Notes under the pieces: generated by a model
The model's database searches: none
What the model saw: only the letters and a program-made list of their open reading frames with translations
Told to the model about the DNA's origin: nothing
Shown: piece after piece, positions 35,740 through 50,700 of the stretch
Layout: each line of letters starts with the position of its first letter
Position numbering within the stretch: the stretch's first letter is position 1
Assembly: GCF_025766255.1 (NCBI RefSeq)
Contig: NW_026516857.1
Coordinates: 1-58,077 of the forward strand
DNA: 58,077 nucleotides
Source of the DNA: Zychaea mexicana
Lineage: Eukaryota > Mucoromycota > Mucoromycetes > Mucorales > Lichtheimiaceae
Reading direction: 5' to 3'
Made by a program: the position numbers and the translations under genes

Positions 35740-38700
35740 ATATAATAAGAATTATACACAAAAAAAGGGGTCCAAAGTCTGTTGGAAATTGGTGAAAAAA
35801 AGGAGAAGGAAAAGGAGAAATTTATTTGGGCTAGTCGGGCAACGTGTCCATCGTTTTGCTGCTGACGACAACCGGTTCGTCGACAGCTCGTCGGCATGGC
35901 ACCAAATCGTCTCCAGCTTTTCTTTTCTTCCACAAAGCAATAAGCCTATCCAGCTCGCCTATATACTCAACGACCTTAAAGTATCATTAATAATTAAAGT
36001 CCAATCACTTAAAAACCCACTTGCCCTAACATGAATTTGAAAAACTTGTTACTTGCTGGTTACAGTTGCTAGGGATAGCAACACGTAAAACCTTCGACTC
36101 TCCTACTATTTTGTTGTCAGAAATTTCGGGCGACATGCACTTGTGAACTAGGAGACGCTCACCACTGGGCCATCGCGATCCCAAAGTCGCTTGATGCATG
36201 GCGTTCGCAACTTCGCGAGCCTGCAGCTTCTGCTCAAACGATAAATTTAAGTGACTCAATCAAATAACCAACAAACTTTTTTGCAACACAGAAGTAATAA
36301 GTACTGACTCGCCAAACACACCTAAAACGTTTCTTCTGGAGCTTAAGCCTGTCGTTGCTGCTGCTCGCCTCCTTCTTCTGGCCCTGGAAGTACTGGTGGA
36401 CCTTCTCTCATAATTGCTTCTGGTCCAGAGGACAGCCATCCATAGCACCCAGGCAACATGCTATGATGGTTGTGGTTACCCGTTCGTTATGACAAGAGCG
36501 GAAGGTCTCATCATACTTAAATCTAGAGATCCACACGGTTCGGTTCGGTTCGGTTCTTGAAGGGAACCGAACCGACTAAAACTGACGAGAACTGTAGAAC
36601 CGAAGAATCGAACTGAAGAACCGAACCCATCATGTACATGTATATAAAAAAGGCAAAATTCAGTATCTTCAAATGAAAGCTGATGTGTGTGTTCAAATGT
36701 CGCGGTATACTTGAATACTGCAGTAGAAAAGAATAGTTTATTATTGTACATTCAACAGCGATCTCAAAATGAGTAAGAGAAATAGAATGTAAACATTCTT
36801 ATATGATGTGGGTCATTGCATGGTTAAAAGATTAAAGCACAGCTTTTACAAAAAAAGTGGAGCTTATAGTACTTACTTAGAGCGACTTAGTATTACTAGT
36901 ACAATATGTAGAGCATATTAAACTGGTTCCCTGTGCGTCCCAGACTCGAGTCATCAGCTACAAGCAGACTTGAATCTCTTATACACATTCCCAAATTTGG
37001 TTCATAAACCACGCGCCAGCGTGGAAGCTCTTGATAGATTATTCTCATTGAAACAAAAGTCCATAATAAAACCCTTAATGTTAGTTCAAAAAGAAGGCAT
37101 ATACAATTACAAAAAATACAATATTTTTGATTGCTACAAAATAGATTAAGTATTTGATTGAAAAAAAAACAATCCATATAAAGAATAATATTGAGCGAAG
37201 GCTGAGTAAGGTACTGAGCAGAGGCGCAACCGTTATGCAAGTTGTGGAAGTACAGTATATAGACACTTCTTAAAATGGATGGAGCAATTAACATGCATAT
37301 TCATACATAGAAAGTACTTTGTTCTTGCTGAGCCATCTGAGCAAAAGTGGTTTGCTAGCATGCTCAGCCTTGTATCTTTGGAAAGGTATATAAGGAGATC
37401 TTTACAAGAGGAATCGACAGTGAAAATTGCCTTTCAATCTAACCTTCTGTACCCTCTGTATTTACAATGCCTCAACAACACCACAACTATCTCTCTCAAA
37501 TATATAACCTCAATTCCTCCTCTTCCTCTCAGCCAGCTGCTAATAGCAACTATCGGGCAGTCGGCGGCACCGGTCACGTCGCTGAATTGAACCTAGCCAT
37601 GTAAGCATCCAGACAACGCACTCAAAGCACGCTGCAGGAGCTTCGCCCCAATGCCATCAAGCTTGCATACTATCCCAAGATGAGCGAATTCTGCAAGTGG
37701 TACGATGACATGAAGTTCCCTGAGCCTATCCGCTATCAAGTTAATGGTGATCAATTGCATTTGTTCCTTGAACAAGTTGTAAGTATACTTGATTATTAGC
37801 AGCTAAAGAAAATTATGTGATCTGCTTAGACAACTTTCTACAGACTTCTTGCTTATACTTTTTTGCATCTTGTATAGGTCATTGGCAGGATCCGTCGTCC
37901 CACAATCAGAAAATAGTTAGAAGCCAATGCTGAAAGACAGACGAACGACCATCATGATCTCGAAACGGAACAGGAAGAACACGAGTTCTACACGATACGT
38001 TTTAGTACGATTGAGCAGTACGTCAGTGCAATCATGCAGCTTTTCCACGACCAATGCGGTCTTTGATTGAACGATCCCAGTAATAACCCACGAATTCCGG
38101 ATGTGAAGTCGTTGCTAAAAAACGAAAGGAAAAAGGATATCAAGAGACGCCGTACAAACTTCAAAGATTACGCTGCCAGATCTATTTTGGATGGATAGTC
38201 AACGATTGAAGAACTGGCCAAAATCATCGATTACTTCCTGACGCGCGACAGATCCGAACACTATCGAAACGCAGTCATGATGTTGGTATCACACTTTGCG
38301 TTCATGCGTGGCGAGAATGTTCGACAAATCGAGTTGGCAGATATACATGTCATCCCATTGCAAGGAGAAGGACCCACGCCTGACAAGGAATGCCCTTATT
38401 TGATTTTGCTCTTAGACCATGGCAAGACAAACCAGTGCGGTAAAGCAGAGCATGGATCGGCCATCCGGTGTGCACATGTCGAAACCTGTCTATAGATGGC
38501 TTTAGGATTATACTTTTTCCATCGTTGGCACATTCAAGGCGAACCGTTCCCGGATATAACACGGCCTCAAACATGGTACAACATTAAACTCTGCAAGAGC
38601 GACCCTGCTGATTTAACTAAGAATGTCGAGCAACCGGCGCATTACAAGGCACTTAAAGAAGGCATTCGACGCATGCAAGATCGTATCAACAGCCGTTACG

Positions 38701-41700
38701 CATGCAGGAAGGAAGTCGGGAGCAAAAATGGCGGATATGGGTGAGGCTGGCGATTCGGCTATCCGACACACAGGTCGATGGACAAGCGACGCGATCGAAG
38801 GATCCTATTTGATGAACTTACCTCACCGACAGTTGCGTGCAATGGCAACGTTTGATGCCAATGGAAAACTTTCTGGTTACCTCGCGATGGCGTCCAACCA
38901 TCGGAAACGTTACAAAAGAAGGTTTTCCCATGGGTCGACCAATGGCAAGAGAAGATCGATCAAGGCGAAGGCGATAAAAGTGTTGCTGCCGACGGATTCC
39001 TTAAAATGCTACGCGTTCTAAGCAAGACGTTCTTACAAGACTCCGTGCCAATGATGAAGTGCCACCCTCAATCATCTATCTGGAATGCTCCTATCTTCAG
39101 TGATCCGGAATATACTGCATTTAAGAAGTGAGTAATCAAAATGTGTATCGTATAAGTTAGACTGTTACATGATGTAGTTACGATATTTTATATTACTCCA
39201 GTGATCTATCGACCTTGATCGAAACGGCTCCCCCGCCAGAGGACCTCACCTTATCAAGAGCGATGCCACAACTGCATGGTTTCTTATGGCAGATGTATAC
39301 CGATCTTAGTCAAAAGGTCGATCGCAACACACAATTGGTTGAAGAGCATAACCGCACATTCAACCAGTTTATGGGTGACCTTGCGAACAGACGCCTCACG
39401 ATATCAGTTCAATGGACTCCACAATCTCAATCAACGAATGTTCCAGTCAATACTACACCATCGGCTGCCAACTCTACAGCTGCTACTGTCGCTCCATCCT
39501 TTGCCACTCTAACTGACACCGCACCATCCATTGCTGACACTATCACCCCACAAATTCCGTCTAATAACACGCCTATGCCTACCACAACCTCTTCGTCGCT
39601 TTTCAGCACTGCTCAACTTCCACACTACAGATTAAACGATGGTGTAGCAACAGTGAGCGACCTTTGGCGCGAATGGCACAAAGGAATATCCAGTGGCCCA
39701 GCTATTAAAGACCTAGAGCTACAATGGAAAACAAAGTGGCGCAGGGACCAAGCCAAAAAGTTCAATCGTAGGAACGCGGTCATCAAAGGCGTCGAAAAGT
39801 TTATCGAATATCATAGTTTACAGCAGCAAAATGAAAGAGCTATACGCATGGTTGAGCTCTGGTGGCAAAACCCGAAGGTTGAGTGGTGCGCTGGAGGAGA
39901 ACAAAAGCCAAGATCCTTGCATTAGATGGGTGAAAATGTAGAAAAGTGGAAACATGTAGAGATGTCTCCTGGTATATAAAAAGAGAGCTGTTGTCATGAT
40001 ATATCAAATACAATAATAATAAATAAACATACTTCTCTACGCATAATACAACATACACTATCCATTATAATCAAACGTGACAAAAAGCAACCCATAAGGT
40101 TGATCAATGTCGTGGACATCGGCACGGATCAGTCATTAGTATGGTCAACTAGGATGGATCGATCATGCTGCTCATCAAAGTGCATAAACAAGGTACGTGT
40201 ATTTAGCCAGTAATATTGCTCAGGACTTCAGGATTAAATATAACATATTAATCCTGTCTCAGGGTTTTACATAGGCGTAATAGCCCTGGATTTTCAAGAC
40301 CCGGCAAGATGTGGCGGGACTTTTGAGGACTCATGGGAAAGATAAGTCTGTCTAAATATGAATAAGGAATAAGGATCAGGAATGTTACGTCTGTCAAACT
40401 AAATGAGAAATAAGAGCAGGAATGTTACGTCTGGTCTTAATAGAAGAGTTTATTTAGCTTCAGTTATGAGCAATAAACAATATGTAAGATAAAACAAGCC
40501 GTGTTTAGGTCTTGAGTGATTGAAAACAACACTTGAAAAGTTAAGTCAAAAGTAAGAGGTAGAAATTCAATCTCTTTATTCAAATAAAATGAGGGGGTAT
40601 TTATATCTTTCAAAATAATTCAATACATCTATAATAATTGAACATCAAAGATGATGCTCGAAGGTTGTAGAAAGTACTCGTATCCAATGGTTATAGATGT
40701 GGAATCAATTGGAAAGTCTAGGAATAATGCTATTATCAGCTATTCCTTGGCAATTTGGAAGTTGCCAGAAGTTTGTAGAGTTGTTGCTGCGTAGTTATTG
40801 GATCGCTGTGTCCTTGGCTTTATGGAAAGTGCCGGAATGTTGTAGTACTTGCGAGGCTGCTGTAGTAGAGCTCTTGTTGTTGTGTGATGTGATGTGCTTG
40901 AAGTTTGTTATGCAGCTCTTTCTTGTATTCAGATTTTGTTGGAGGGATAGTTCTCGGGGTATCATAAGTATGACGTTCTCCACTTTTTGGCGATCGGCGC
41001 GAGGGAGGTTGTTGATGGTGATGTAAATGGCGCCACACGAGTAACCAGTGTCAAAAGGCGCAAGCCAATCGACGTTAAGTGTCAGCATCAACGAGTGAGG
41101 GTCTTTAACAAAGGTGATATTATTGGAACCCTAGAGACTGACCCATTTCATGCCTTCATATACATCACTGAGTTCTCCTGCTCTTGGGACCCGACGATTT
41201 CGCCACCCAAGGATTTTGTCCTCGAAACCTCGTCGCATGAAGAACCTTTTCAGGGCTTGTTGTAAGGGATGGTAGGTATATTCTTTAATAGGGGAGCGAC
41301 GGTTGTTGGTGATTGTTTTAAACAGAGGTGTATTGCAAGAATCTCCGTCGATTATGCTGCTTGGCTTGGTGCATCGCTCGTGCAACGTTGGTGACGGCAG
41401 ATATATGGTGTGGCATTTGCTGCAGGCGACATATTTTCATAGATCCTGTGTCAACTGGTTAAAGCCAATAGCTTGTCGTATCCCAGCAATTGTAGACGGA
41501 ATAATGGTGTTTTCGGGGAGGACATGAAGGCCGGCAAACAAGGTTATAATGAATGTGATCAGCATGGATGCGACATACTTGGATAGATGGTGGAGTTGGA
41601 ATAAACAAATGAAGATGAAGACGAATATCAATGGTTATGGGATGGAATCGAGTAGGTTTGTTGTAGCTAATAGTGTTGGTGGTTCATCTATTGCATAGCA

Positions 41701-44700
41701 GTTATTAACTCTGATTTCTTTTCCACATCATTTCTAGTAGCACCATTACTACCACTAACCTGCTGTATCATCTTTGACTATATTATCGAATTCGACGTCG
41801 TCAGCCTGGTACATCAATTCATCGTCATCTCTTTCTTGATCCGCTACTGGTTGGTCACCTCCAAATGATTCATATGGCAAGGTTATACCAGAATTCGCCA
41901 CAGCTACTACTAGATTTCAACAAGGAACACACAATCAGTTCAAAAAAGCGAAACACAGTGCAACATCGCAACTCACAAACAATACCATCAACAAAATTAC
42001 CATTATCAAGTACATCGGCGTTATGATCAGGCAGTTGTGGATCATCGACTTCCATCTGTATATCGCCCCCATCCACCATCGGCAGAGTTTGATCTACATA
42101 TGGCAAATCAGTATAATGCAACATTCGATACGAGCATAAAAACTAGTCTGTGAAAGCTCTGCTACCGTACTGTTGATTTCCTGCTGTAAATTATACTGTT
42201 CGTCAGCCCTAACATGATCAGTATACGCTCTCAGAGTGACTCGACAGTATCCCTCCAGATGTGCCCGACAATTTCGACAAAAGCATAACATGAACTCGCT
42301 GTTTTGCTGTTGGCTGTTCAAGTTAGATATCGTCAAGGAAACAAGGGTACGTGAAGAATATCAGTGGTGTTTTAATAAGTTTGTTGCTTTCTTCGCTCTC
42401 TTCTATATCTTTTCTAAGAATCAAATCTTTATCTATATTATAGCACTCATCGTTACAGTGAGGTTTAATTAATAATTTAGTTATTACAAAAATTTCTTAA
42501 TTTTTTATCAATCACTAGATTATTAAAATTGTATATATCTTTTTATATTTATTTAAATATTAATTATGTCATAAACAACAATAAACAACAACAAACAACA
42601 ATATTGATATGTTCTTGTTTTCTCTATTATTTTTAATATAAAGTTTAATTTGAAATTATAATTTTACTTTTTATATATATATTTTAGCTTTTTTTTAAAT
42701 TTTTTAATGTAGCTGAATTAAAAAACAATTATTTATAATACATATTATGTTTTTCAGAAAGAAAAAAAAACATAAAAATCAACGATTTTTATTATTTTTT
42801 AATATATATAAATAAGAATATAAAAAGCCTATTAAGGGTTTGTTGTTATTATTGTTATTGTTATTTATTTTGAGGAGGAGAAGGAGGAAGAACAGAAAAA
42901 GAAAATAATTTGTTTTAAATTATTTATATTAACTATATAAATATTATAAATGTTAAAAAAATGAAGAATTTTTTGTAATCATCAGCTTTATATTTAACTC
43001 TCGGTGCAGACACATCAAGCTACTTCATTATTATTTTAATTTACACATTGGCGATACGCACATGTTTTCGACCACGTTTTTGATTGTTCCTCAGGAAATA
43101 TCTTGGCAGCACGAGCACATGGGCACGAGCATATGATGACAGCGGTATCAACATCACTACTAATTTTTTTAAATTATATTATTATAAGCTTCTTGCAGTA
43201 TGCGCACGTTGCTAACCACTAAATTATTGATCCTTTCTCAAGAAGGATCTTGGCAACATACATACATGATAATAACAAACATTTTTTTTTCTTTAGGTAT
43301 GAACGTTATTGATCACTTTAATCATTGATAATTTAGTTACTTTGACAGCAAAAGCATATGTTGCAAGCAAACAAAAGATCGTGGCAGCATAAATACCAAA
43401 CAACGTCCTTCTCTGCGTCGCGTGCTGTTTATATCTAGCTATCCGGTATGGCTTTACATCAGATAATTAATAAGAAAGGGGTCTGTAATAAAATATCAAA
43501 TGAACCATATGTATTCAATTTTCGAGGCTATGTGAGCGCGTAAGGTTGAGTAGCCTTTTTCTGATCAACTAAAACATTTGTCTCTACTGGTGCCTCGTGA
43601 AAAGAAATGTCTTCCCTTTCTTCCTCAACGCACTCTTCCTCGAACTCGATGTGCCATCTCTTCACCCTTTCCTTTCCGACGGCGCCATTTCGGTCCAATC
43701 CATTCCTCACGTTCTATTAATCAGCGACGTGCAACCATTCTAATTCCCGTTACTAGCAATTTCTGATTACACCATTCAGAAAAAAAGCTGTAAAAGTCAA
43801 TGTGCTAATTACCAGCTTTTTATTTAAAGTTTGACGTCTTATGCACTCTGCAAGTTTAACGTTGAAATCGCCTAGCAAAATTAGTGGTGGTAATGAAAAA
43901 TGACGAAAGGACATACTCATCTACCATTCACTTTCTGATATATATGTTCCTCTATTCTGCTACTGTAATGTGTGGCACCTTCATTGCTTCGGCACTACTT
44001 CCTGCATTGCATATCAGGTGCTGAGCCTCTCTCTTGGCCCAGTTCTACAGCATAACGTTTCTCGGAACAGAATAAAATGAAGTATTTGCAGCTGCTTACA
44101 TATATGTCGCCCATCGCTTGACTATGTTCTTTTTCTTTTCTGATGTGTCCCCTAAGATAAAAGGGGAAGGACAGCCTGCTTCCTTTGAGTAGATCATTGC
44201 AATAATAAGTTATCATGGTAGCTTTTGTTTTAACAGTCGAACAATAGCTATGCTGTCCGAACTTTCTTCAATAAGCGGTTTTTCATCAGTGTTCTACATT
44301 GCTGAGTATGTTGCATACCCATACTCCTTGAGTATGGTCTGCTGCAGCAACTGTGAAAAAAAACCACCCAAATTGAAATCCGTGCCCCCTACTCCCATCA
44401 ATATTGCAACCCTTGGCTTTTTTCTCCTCTTGTAACCACTCAATCTAATAATAAGTATACATGCCTTGAACAGTGACCCCTAATATACTGTCCAGGCCTT
44501 TGCATCTGGCAAGAGATTTTTATCTTATTAGCTTGTGATGGCACCCCCCATTTTATATAATGCTGCCTTGAAGTTGCTGCTTTTCTACTTGCAACCTTCA
44601 TACTTCATATAGATGCCTACCCCCATATATTGGAAAATATCTTGCAGAAGTTCAGTATTTTTTGCTTTTTCACTTCCGACCCTTATGTCCCCTGTCTAAA

Positions 44701-47700
44701 ACTTTGGGGTACTGGCTTCCCCCATCTCCCAACTTCAATTTATTGAAAATCCATAACTTTTCAAAGGAGAATAAACAATATCTATAAATTTTACAGTAAA
44801 CTGTAAATTTATAATATTTTATTATTCTATCAAGCTCCGTTCATTTCATTCACTCCGGGCGTTGAACTAAAGTTCTAGCCTAGAGGAGGGAAATGCTCAC
44901 TACTGTTGCGCCACCTACACTGTTTGTTCTCAAACATAATAGTTAAGATTAACCCTAAGGGTTGAGAATCTTATAGTGTTTGAGAAATTATTTTTTTTTA
45001 AAAAATTAATTTCATCACTTATTATAATTACTTTAAAGTTATATTACTTATAGTTTTCTATATATTTATAATTTCACTAAAAGCATAATACTAAGGGTTA
45101 CCCTCCAAAGTTATGAATACCTCTCTATGGGCGCAGTGATATGTATCAGTAAATCTCAGATTTTGCATCACTATTATTATATATGCCCTACCATCAACAG
45201 TGATGATAAAAAAGTCCATCAAGTCGTAGCTGAAAGATCAATACTGTGACACTTCCGTTCTGTGTGATTAGCTTAAAAGGTATAAAAACTAGTTGATGTG
45301 GTCAGTTTTTCTAAGTGCAGCAACTTTGAATTTCAATTTTTCTCCCAGGAACCAAACTAAACCTCCCAATTTTTCAGTGTGGGTCTTAAGCTCAGCCAAA
45401 TTGTTCAGACCTAGATCAATGGTGGATGAAGCAAGATGAACTATTGTGTGTAGAACAGTAGTGCTGATGAGAGCTAAATTCTTGAGAAGTTGAGGGGTCA
45501 ACTGGAAGCCTTTATAACTGATAGTAGTGGGGTGATGTCTGAGTAAACAGATACCACACTCCTGAATCCTTCTTTGCTGTCCATAAGGCATAAGGTACAC
45601 TCAATAGATATATGGCTGGGCTCTATATTTGCTTGGTCTGGCGTCAAGTCACACTAAACTCATCACAGCACTGAACACTTCAGAATTTCTGACTCAGTGC
45701 TGTATCATTATAACTGCTGTGCCTCATTTTTAGTAATATTCTGCCTCAGAAATAACAAATCGATGTCTGCGCGCATACAATACCACTCATTGCACTGTAG
45801 ACCACACAGAGTCGTACTCCAGCACAAATAACCACAATACAGTCTGTACTTGACACAAAAATGTCACTACGTTCTAAATGTTTATACAGTTTCAAGTCAT
45901 TGTCGTACTTGCAAAAGCCAAAAACATACAAATTAATTTTGCATTTCCCCCGTTAATTTCACTTTTAAAACGTTAAAAAATTGTTGTTTATAAAACTGTT
46001 AGCTTTAAGTTGTGAAACATTTTTAAAAACAAATTACAATATTTTCTAACACGTTTTTAAAAATTTTTAAAAGTCAAAAAAATATATTTTAAAAAATGAA
46101 CTTACCTACTCATTACTTAATATTTAAAAAGAATGCATTTACTACTTTTAAAAAAAACAACCCATGCAAAACCGCTTGTTTAGTACATTACCGACGTCCG
46201 TGCGCGTATATTTAAAACCCCATGCGAACGTGCTTACTTATAAAGCGACGTCCGTGCGCCTACTCCAAGAACTCCATGCAATGACGCTTATTTTTAAAGC
46301 GACGTCTTGCCGCGTACTCCAAATTATTGATGCACCGACGCCTACTTAAAAGGCGACGTCCATGCGCCTACACTAAGAACTCCATGCAATGACGCTTACT
46401 TAGAAAGTGACATCCATACTGCCCACTCTTAAACATTCTATCCAACAGGATTTGTTTAAATTCTCAACCAATGTCCCTCAGCTACTACAGCGTTTCGCGA
46501 TACTCTCATAGTTTGCTAAACCTGCTTCTCACACAATAAATATATGTAACAACAACCTCCTAATTCAACCGGAACCATACATAATAATTGTTCGCCATCT
46601 CTATCAGAAACACCACAAGCTCTCGCTGCCCCCAACACTACTTCTGAGGGTAAAATAACTTGGCTTTTGATACGGACACCCCCCTCTATTTTTAATCCTC
46701 ATTAGGTTACACACATCCTATAAATATATACTTGTGGGGGTGTCTGCAAGGTTATGAGTATACCTAAGTGGTGTGTTCTGTTATTTGCTATACCATATAA
46801 CGGGAGAGCCATAAATCAAAGTGATGTAAAACATAATGTTCCTTTAAGGTATTGAGTAAATCTTATCAACATTGCTGTTTAACATATACCAGAATATATC
46901 AAATTACAATGAAATGTAGAGAGTGGTGTTCGAGAAGAGAGGGAATTACTGCATAGGAAGTAGTAGAATGATTAATCTAGTGTAAAGGGTCTAGCATGCA
47001 CTGTCTTTTTGTCGTCACGCTTTTTTATCTGCAGATAATGCCACTTTGTTTTACGCAGGTTATCAATATTACCCATTGATTGGTATGCCTTTATACACAT
47101 CAAGTTGATAATTGGCCAGTCTATCTTGATAATGCGTCCTTTTGTATCAGTGGTAGCCTAATGATTGTTATTGAGATGCTGAATAATGATGGGGAGAGGA
47201 TTCTTGTTGTCGGACAATGGACCTTGCATTGGCAAAATTAGAGATGGCTCATAAGCGTATTCGTCAGAGTCTAGCTTTTTCTTATCATTATCTGGATAAG
47301 TTGCAAGAGGTCATTGATAAGTGTCTGTAGCGATCTTTGCAAAGTCAGGTGCAAGGAACCAATAATCCGATAGGCACGATTCTGGGGGTCGTGGATAGGG
47401 GTACTCAGAAAATCTGGATTGGCTGATCCATTTTGTTTTGAATTGAAATGAATTGGATTAAGATTGCATTTTTTACGAAACGAAACGGATTCAGATTCGA
47501 GATTACTGATCCAAATCAAAAACGGTTCAAAAGTTTGCGATCCGTTTAATCTATTTGATCCATTTTTCCCATATCGAATGCACAGCATGCCGTTGCTATC
47601 AGGTTCCTCATATGCCACTATGAACCTCGTAATCCTCAGCTACAATCGATTGCTAGACAAACTTGAGCATTACCAAGAACAATGGAAAGAAGTAAGTAAA

Positions 47701-50700
47701 CGTTTAATCAGCATAAATGTAAAAACACTCCCGTATAGAAGCAGTGAAGTTCTAAAACTTTCCTTTACAATTGTAGACATGGCCGGAACTTGCAGCAGCT
47801 GCAAAATGCGGGTGGAATAAGTTGCAAGGATATTACTGCAAAGCAGAAGGACATGCGTACGCTGTTGCGACGGCCATGGACCCGCGCCTAAAGTACGAAT
47901 GGTGGGAAAGCGAGAACTGGGGTATATTTCGGACGGACGCAATCGAGCTGGTCGAAAAGGCGTAGGAGTCCTATAAGCCAAGCAGAAGCCAAGTCATGAC
48001 TCCTACAAACCCCGGTGCACTGATCAAGAAGGCGACCATCAATAAAGACCAGCTTGAGAGGTACATCTAGGCAGATACAGTGACTGATCCAAAGGGTGGG
48101 GCTGACAACGGCGTAGTGTTGGAATATTGGCGATTGGAAATGAACGACTGGCCCGAGTTGAAAAGAATAGCACGAAGATACTTAGTAATTCTAGCCTCGT
48201 CGACAGGATCAGAGCGCATGTTTTCTCGTGCAAAGCAGTATGTTCCTAGCTCGCGGAACATACTTTCTTCGAAGAAGCTAAAGGCAAGTGTGTTGATTGA
48301 CTCGTGGAGCAAATATTTTGGTGAGAATAGGCAGCAACAAAATTTGTCCCTTTTAGTTTTCTGAAGACTGCTTTCTTCTCTTTTCCTCTTTTCCCTTTTA
48401 CCTACACCTCTTCTTTCCATCATCCTCTTCCCACCTTTATTTTACTTTTTATACACTATTCGTTCTGACGCTCTAGTTGTTACATATAGAAAATAAATAA
48501 TTTTTTCCAAATACATTTTATACTTTGGAATGCTTTTGCAAATCTTGCTGCCTGTCTTTATTGCTTTCTCACCATTACGACACGCTCTATAACGACTACG
48601 ATAAACTTCACGATAACTCAATCCTGGTCATAAGAAAACGTGCTTTTTTTATGTCGTCATTTCCCATTTATATATACATCGTTTAATGAGCCTTATGCTG
48701 ACGTGCTGATCTGAAATAGATCCGGATTCAATCCGGATTTTCACGAAACGGATTGGAACTGCAGTTTTATAATCTGGATCAGATCCGGATTTCAAAAAAT
48801 CGATCCGTTTAAAAACGAAACAGAACCGCGTTCGCTGCAATCCATTTCGAATCCATGAATGAAGACCCCTAGGCAGGATCCTCAGTACGCATGGTATCTT
48901 GTATGCTCCGGTTCACAGTTTCGATGAGGTCGCGGCTTATCATGGACGCTTCATCCCAAATAATAATACGCGCCATTTTAATTAATCTTGCTGTGTCAGA
49001 CCGAGGTGTAAAACTGCACATAGACATTCGATTCACCTCTAATGGAGTCTTGAAGGTTGAGTGAGCCGTATGTCCTCCATCCAACAAAAGAGCTGCCGTA
49101 CCACTTGTGGCCACTGCAAGGGCGATACCATCAGCGTGCTGGACATTTTCAAGTATAGCATTGAAAAGATATGTCTTTCCAGTTCCTCTAGGGCTGTCAA
49201 CAAAGTGCAGTTTGGGCTCGTTTTGGGGAGCATCGAGAGAGCGAATCACAGCATCAGAAACTGTTTGCTGATCCTCATTGAATTGCAGCTGACGCTGAGG
49301 CTGTAAAGCCAGATGTGCTGTCAATCGACGGTGCTCGCGGGTTAGCAAAGGCTCTCTAGCACCGACGTCATCATCCTCATTATCAGTCTCTGGAACAACG
49401 AATCCATCAAAATCTCGCAGTGATCTCGATAACTGAACTATGACGGATTCGCTTTGCAGTAAAGCGCAGTTATATATGGCATCTGTGAATAGCAAACTTT
49501 GATCGTTCATGTCCTGATGTGTAGTGTGAAGATAGTTTTCCGCCATACTATCATGATGATCTAACCACAAAACATAAGGATCTTCAGGATGGCGAAACAC
49601 CAAAAGGATAGCAAAAAACCCCCGTAATGTATATGGTTGCTGGTAAGTAACTGCTTGGTCCATACAATTACTGGCCGGTTAGAAGACTAAGGCTTCGAGC
49701 AGTGGCCTGGAAAGTAGGCAGGATTTCCTGTTCTAGAGTACCTTTGTTAGTTGTGCGCATGTCAACAAACGATGTCGCACCAGGGACATGATAAAGTAAA
49801 AGTTGAAGATAGTACTTTTCTACTTCGCGAGGAGAGACAGCGTAGATACGACCAATCGTGCCATTGAAACCACGTTCACGAATTTTCCATCGACGTTGAG
49901 CAGAAACAAAGACATGTCGTTCTGGAAAATCAGGGTATAAAATCGTGCGGGCATGCTCATACTCTTGGTTGTATTAAAACCATGCTGTAAGTGTGGTTTC
50001 GTGTGCCTGTCCAACGACTTCGGCAGGAGTTTCATCGTCTCCGATATTCACTGTCTGCTCGTTTTCCAAATGAATCGCCAATCGCTGGTGTGCAGGATAT
50101 TTATGGTATAAGGAAAACGAAAACAGTCGCCAACATCATTCCAAAGCAGAAACATAGCGTGCATCAAGCAAGGTTCGGATTTCATCGACCAGTTGTTCGT
50201 CATTCCCATTTGCATTTGCAGGATCGTTGTTGACTTGTTGTTGTACAACTGCAGCAGATGCATGGTGATGACCTTTATAGACATATGTGTAGACGTTTGA
50301 TCGGATGAGTAGACGTGCAAATTTCCACATTAATATGCGCATCATATTTGGCGCACAGGTAGATGTTGTGAGGGACCACCCAGCGGTTGTAGAGTCTGAT
50401 GTTTCCTGGTTTCGTAATATAGTCTCCATTGTTACGTCGGTAGTACATAGGACAGCCATCGTCATTTATTGCCATGTCCTCGTGAAACTCTTTAGGATAT
50501 CGCTTTGTACATCTACCATCTTCAATGCACGGGGATCGAGCATTTAACATGCCACATGGACCGTGCATCATATGCCACTCAACAGCCGCACGTGTGGTTG
50601 GATAGCACTCAGCATCGGGGAGTTCAGCCGAAACGATATCGTCACAATGAGCAGTTGGGCGTGGCGTGTCTTCGTCCGAAAGGATAAGCAATATGTGCGC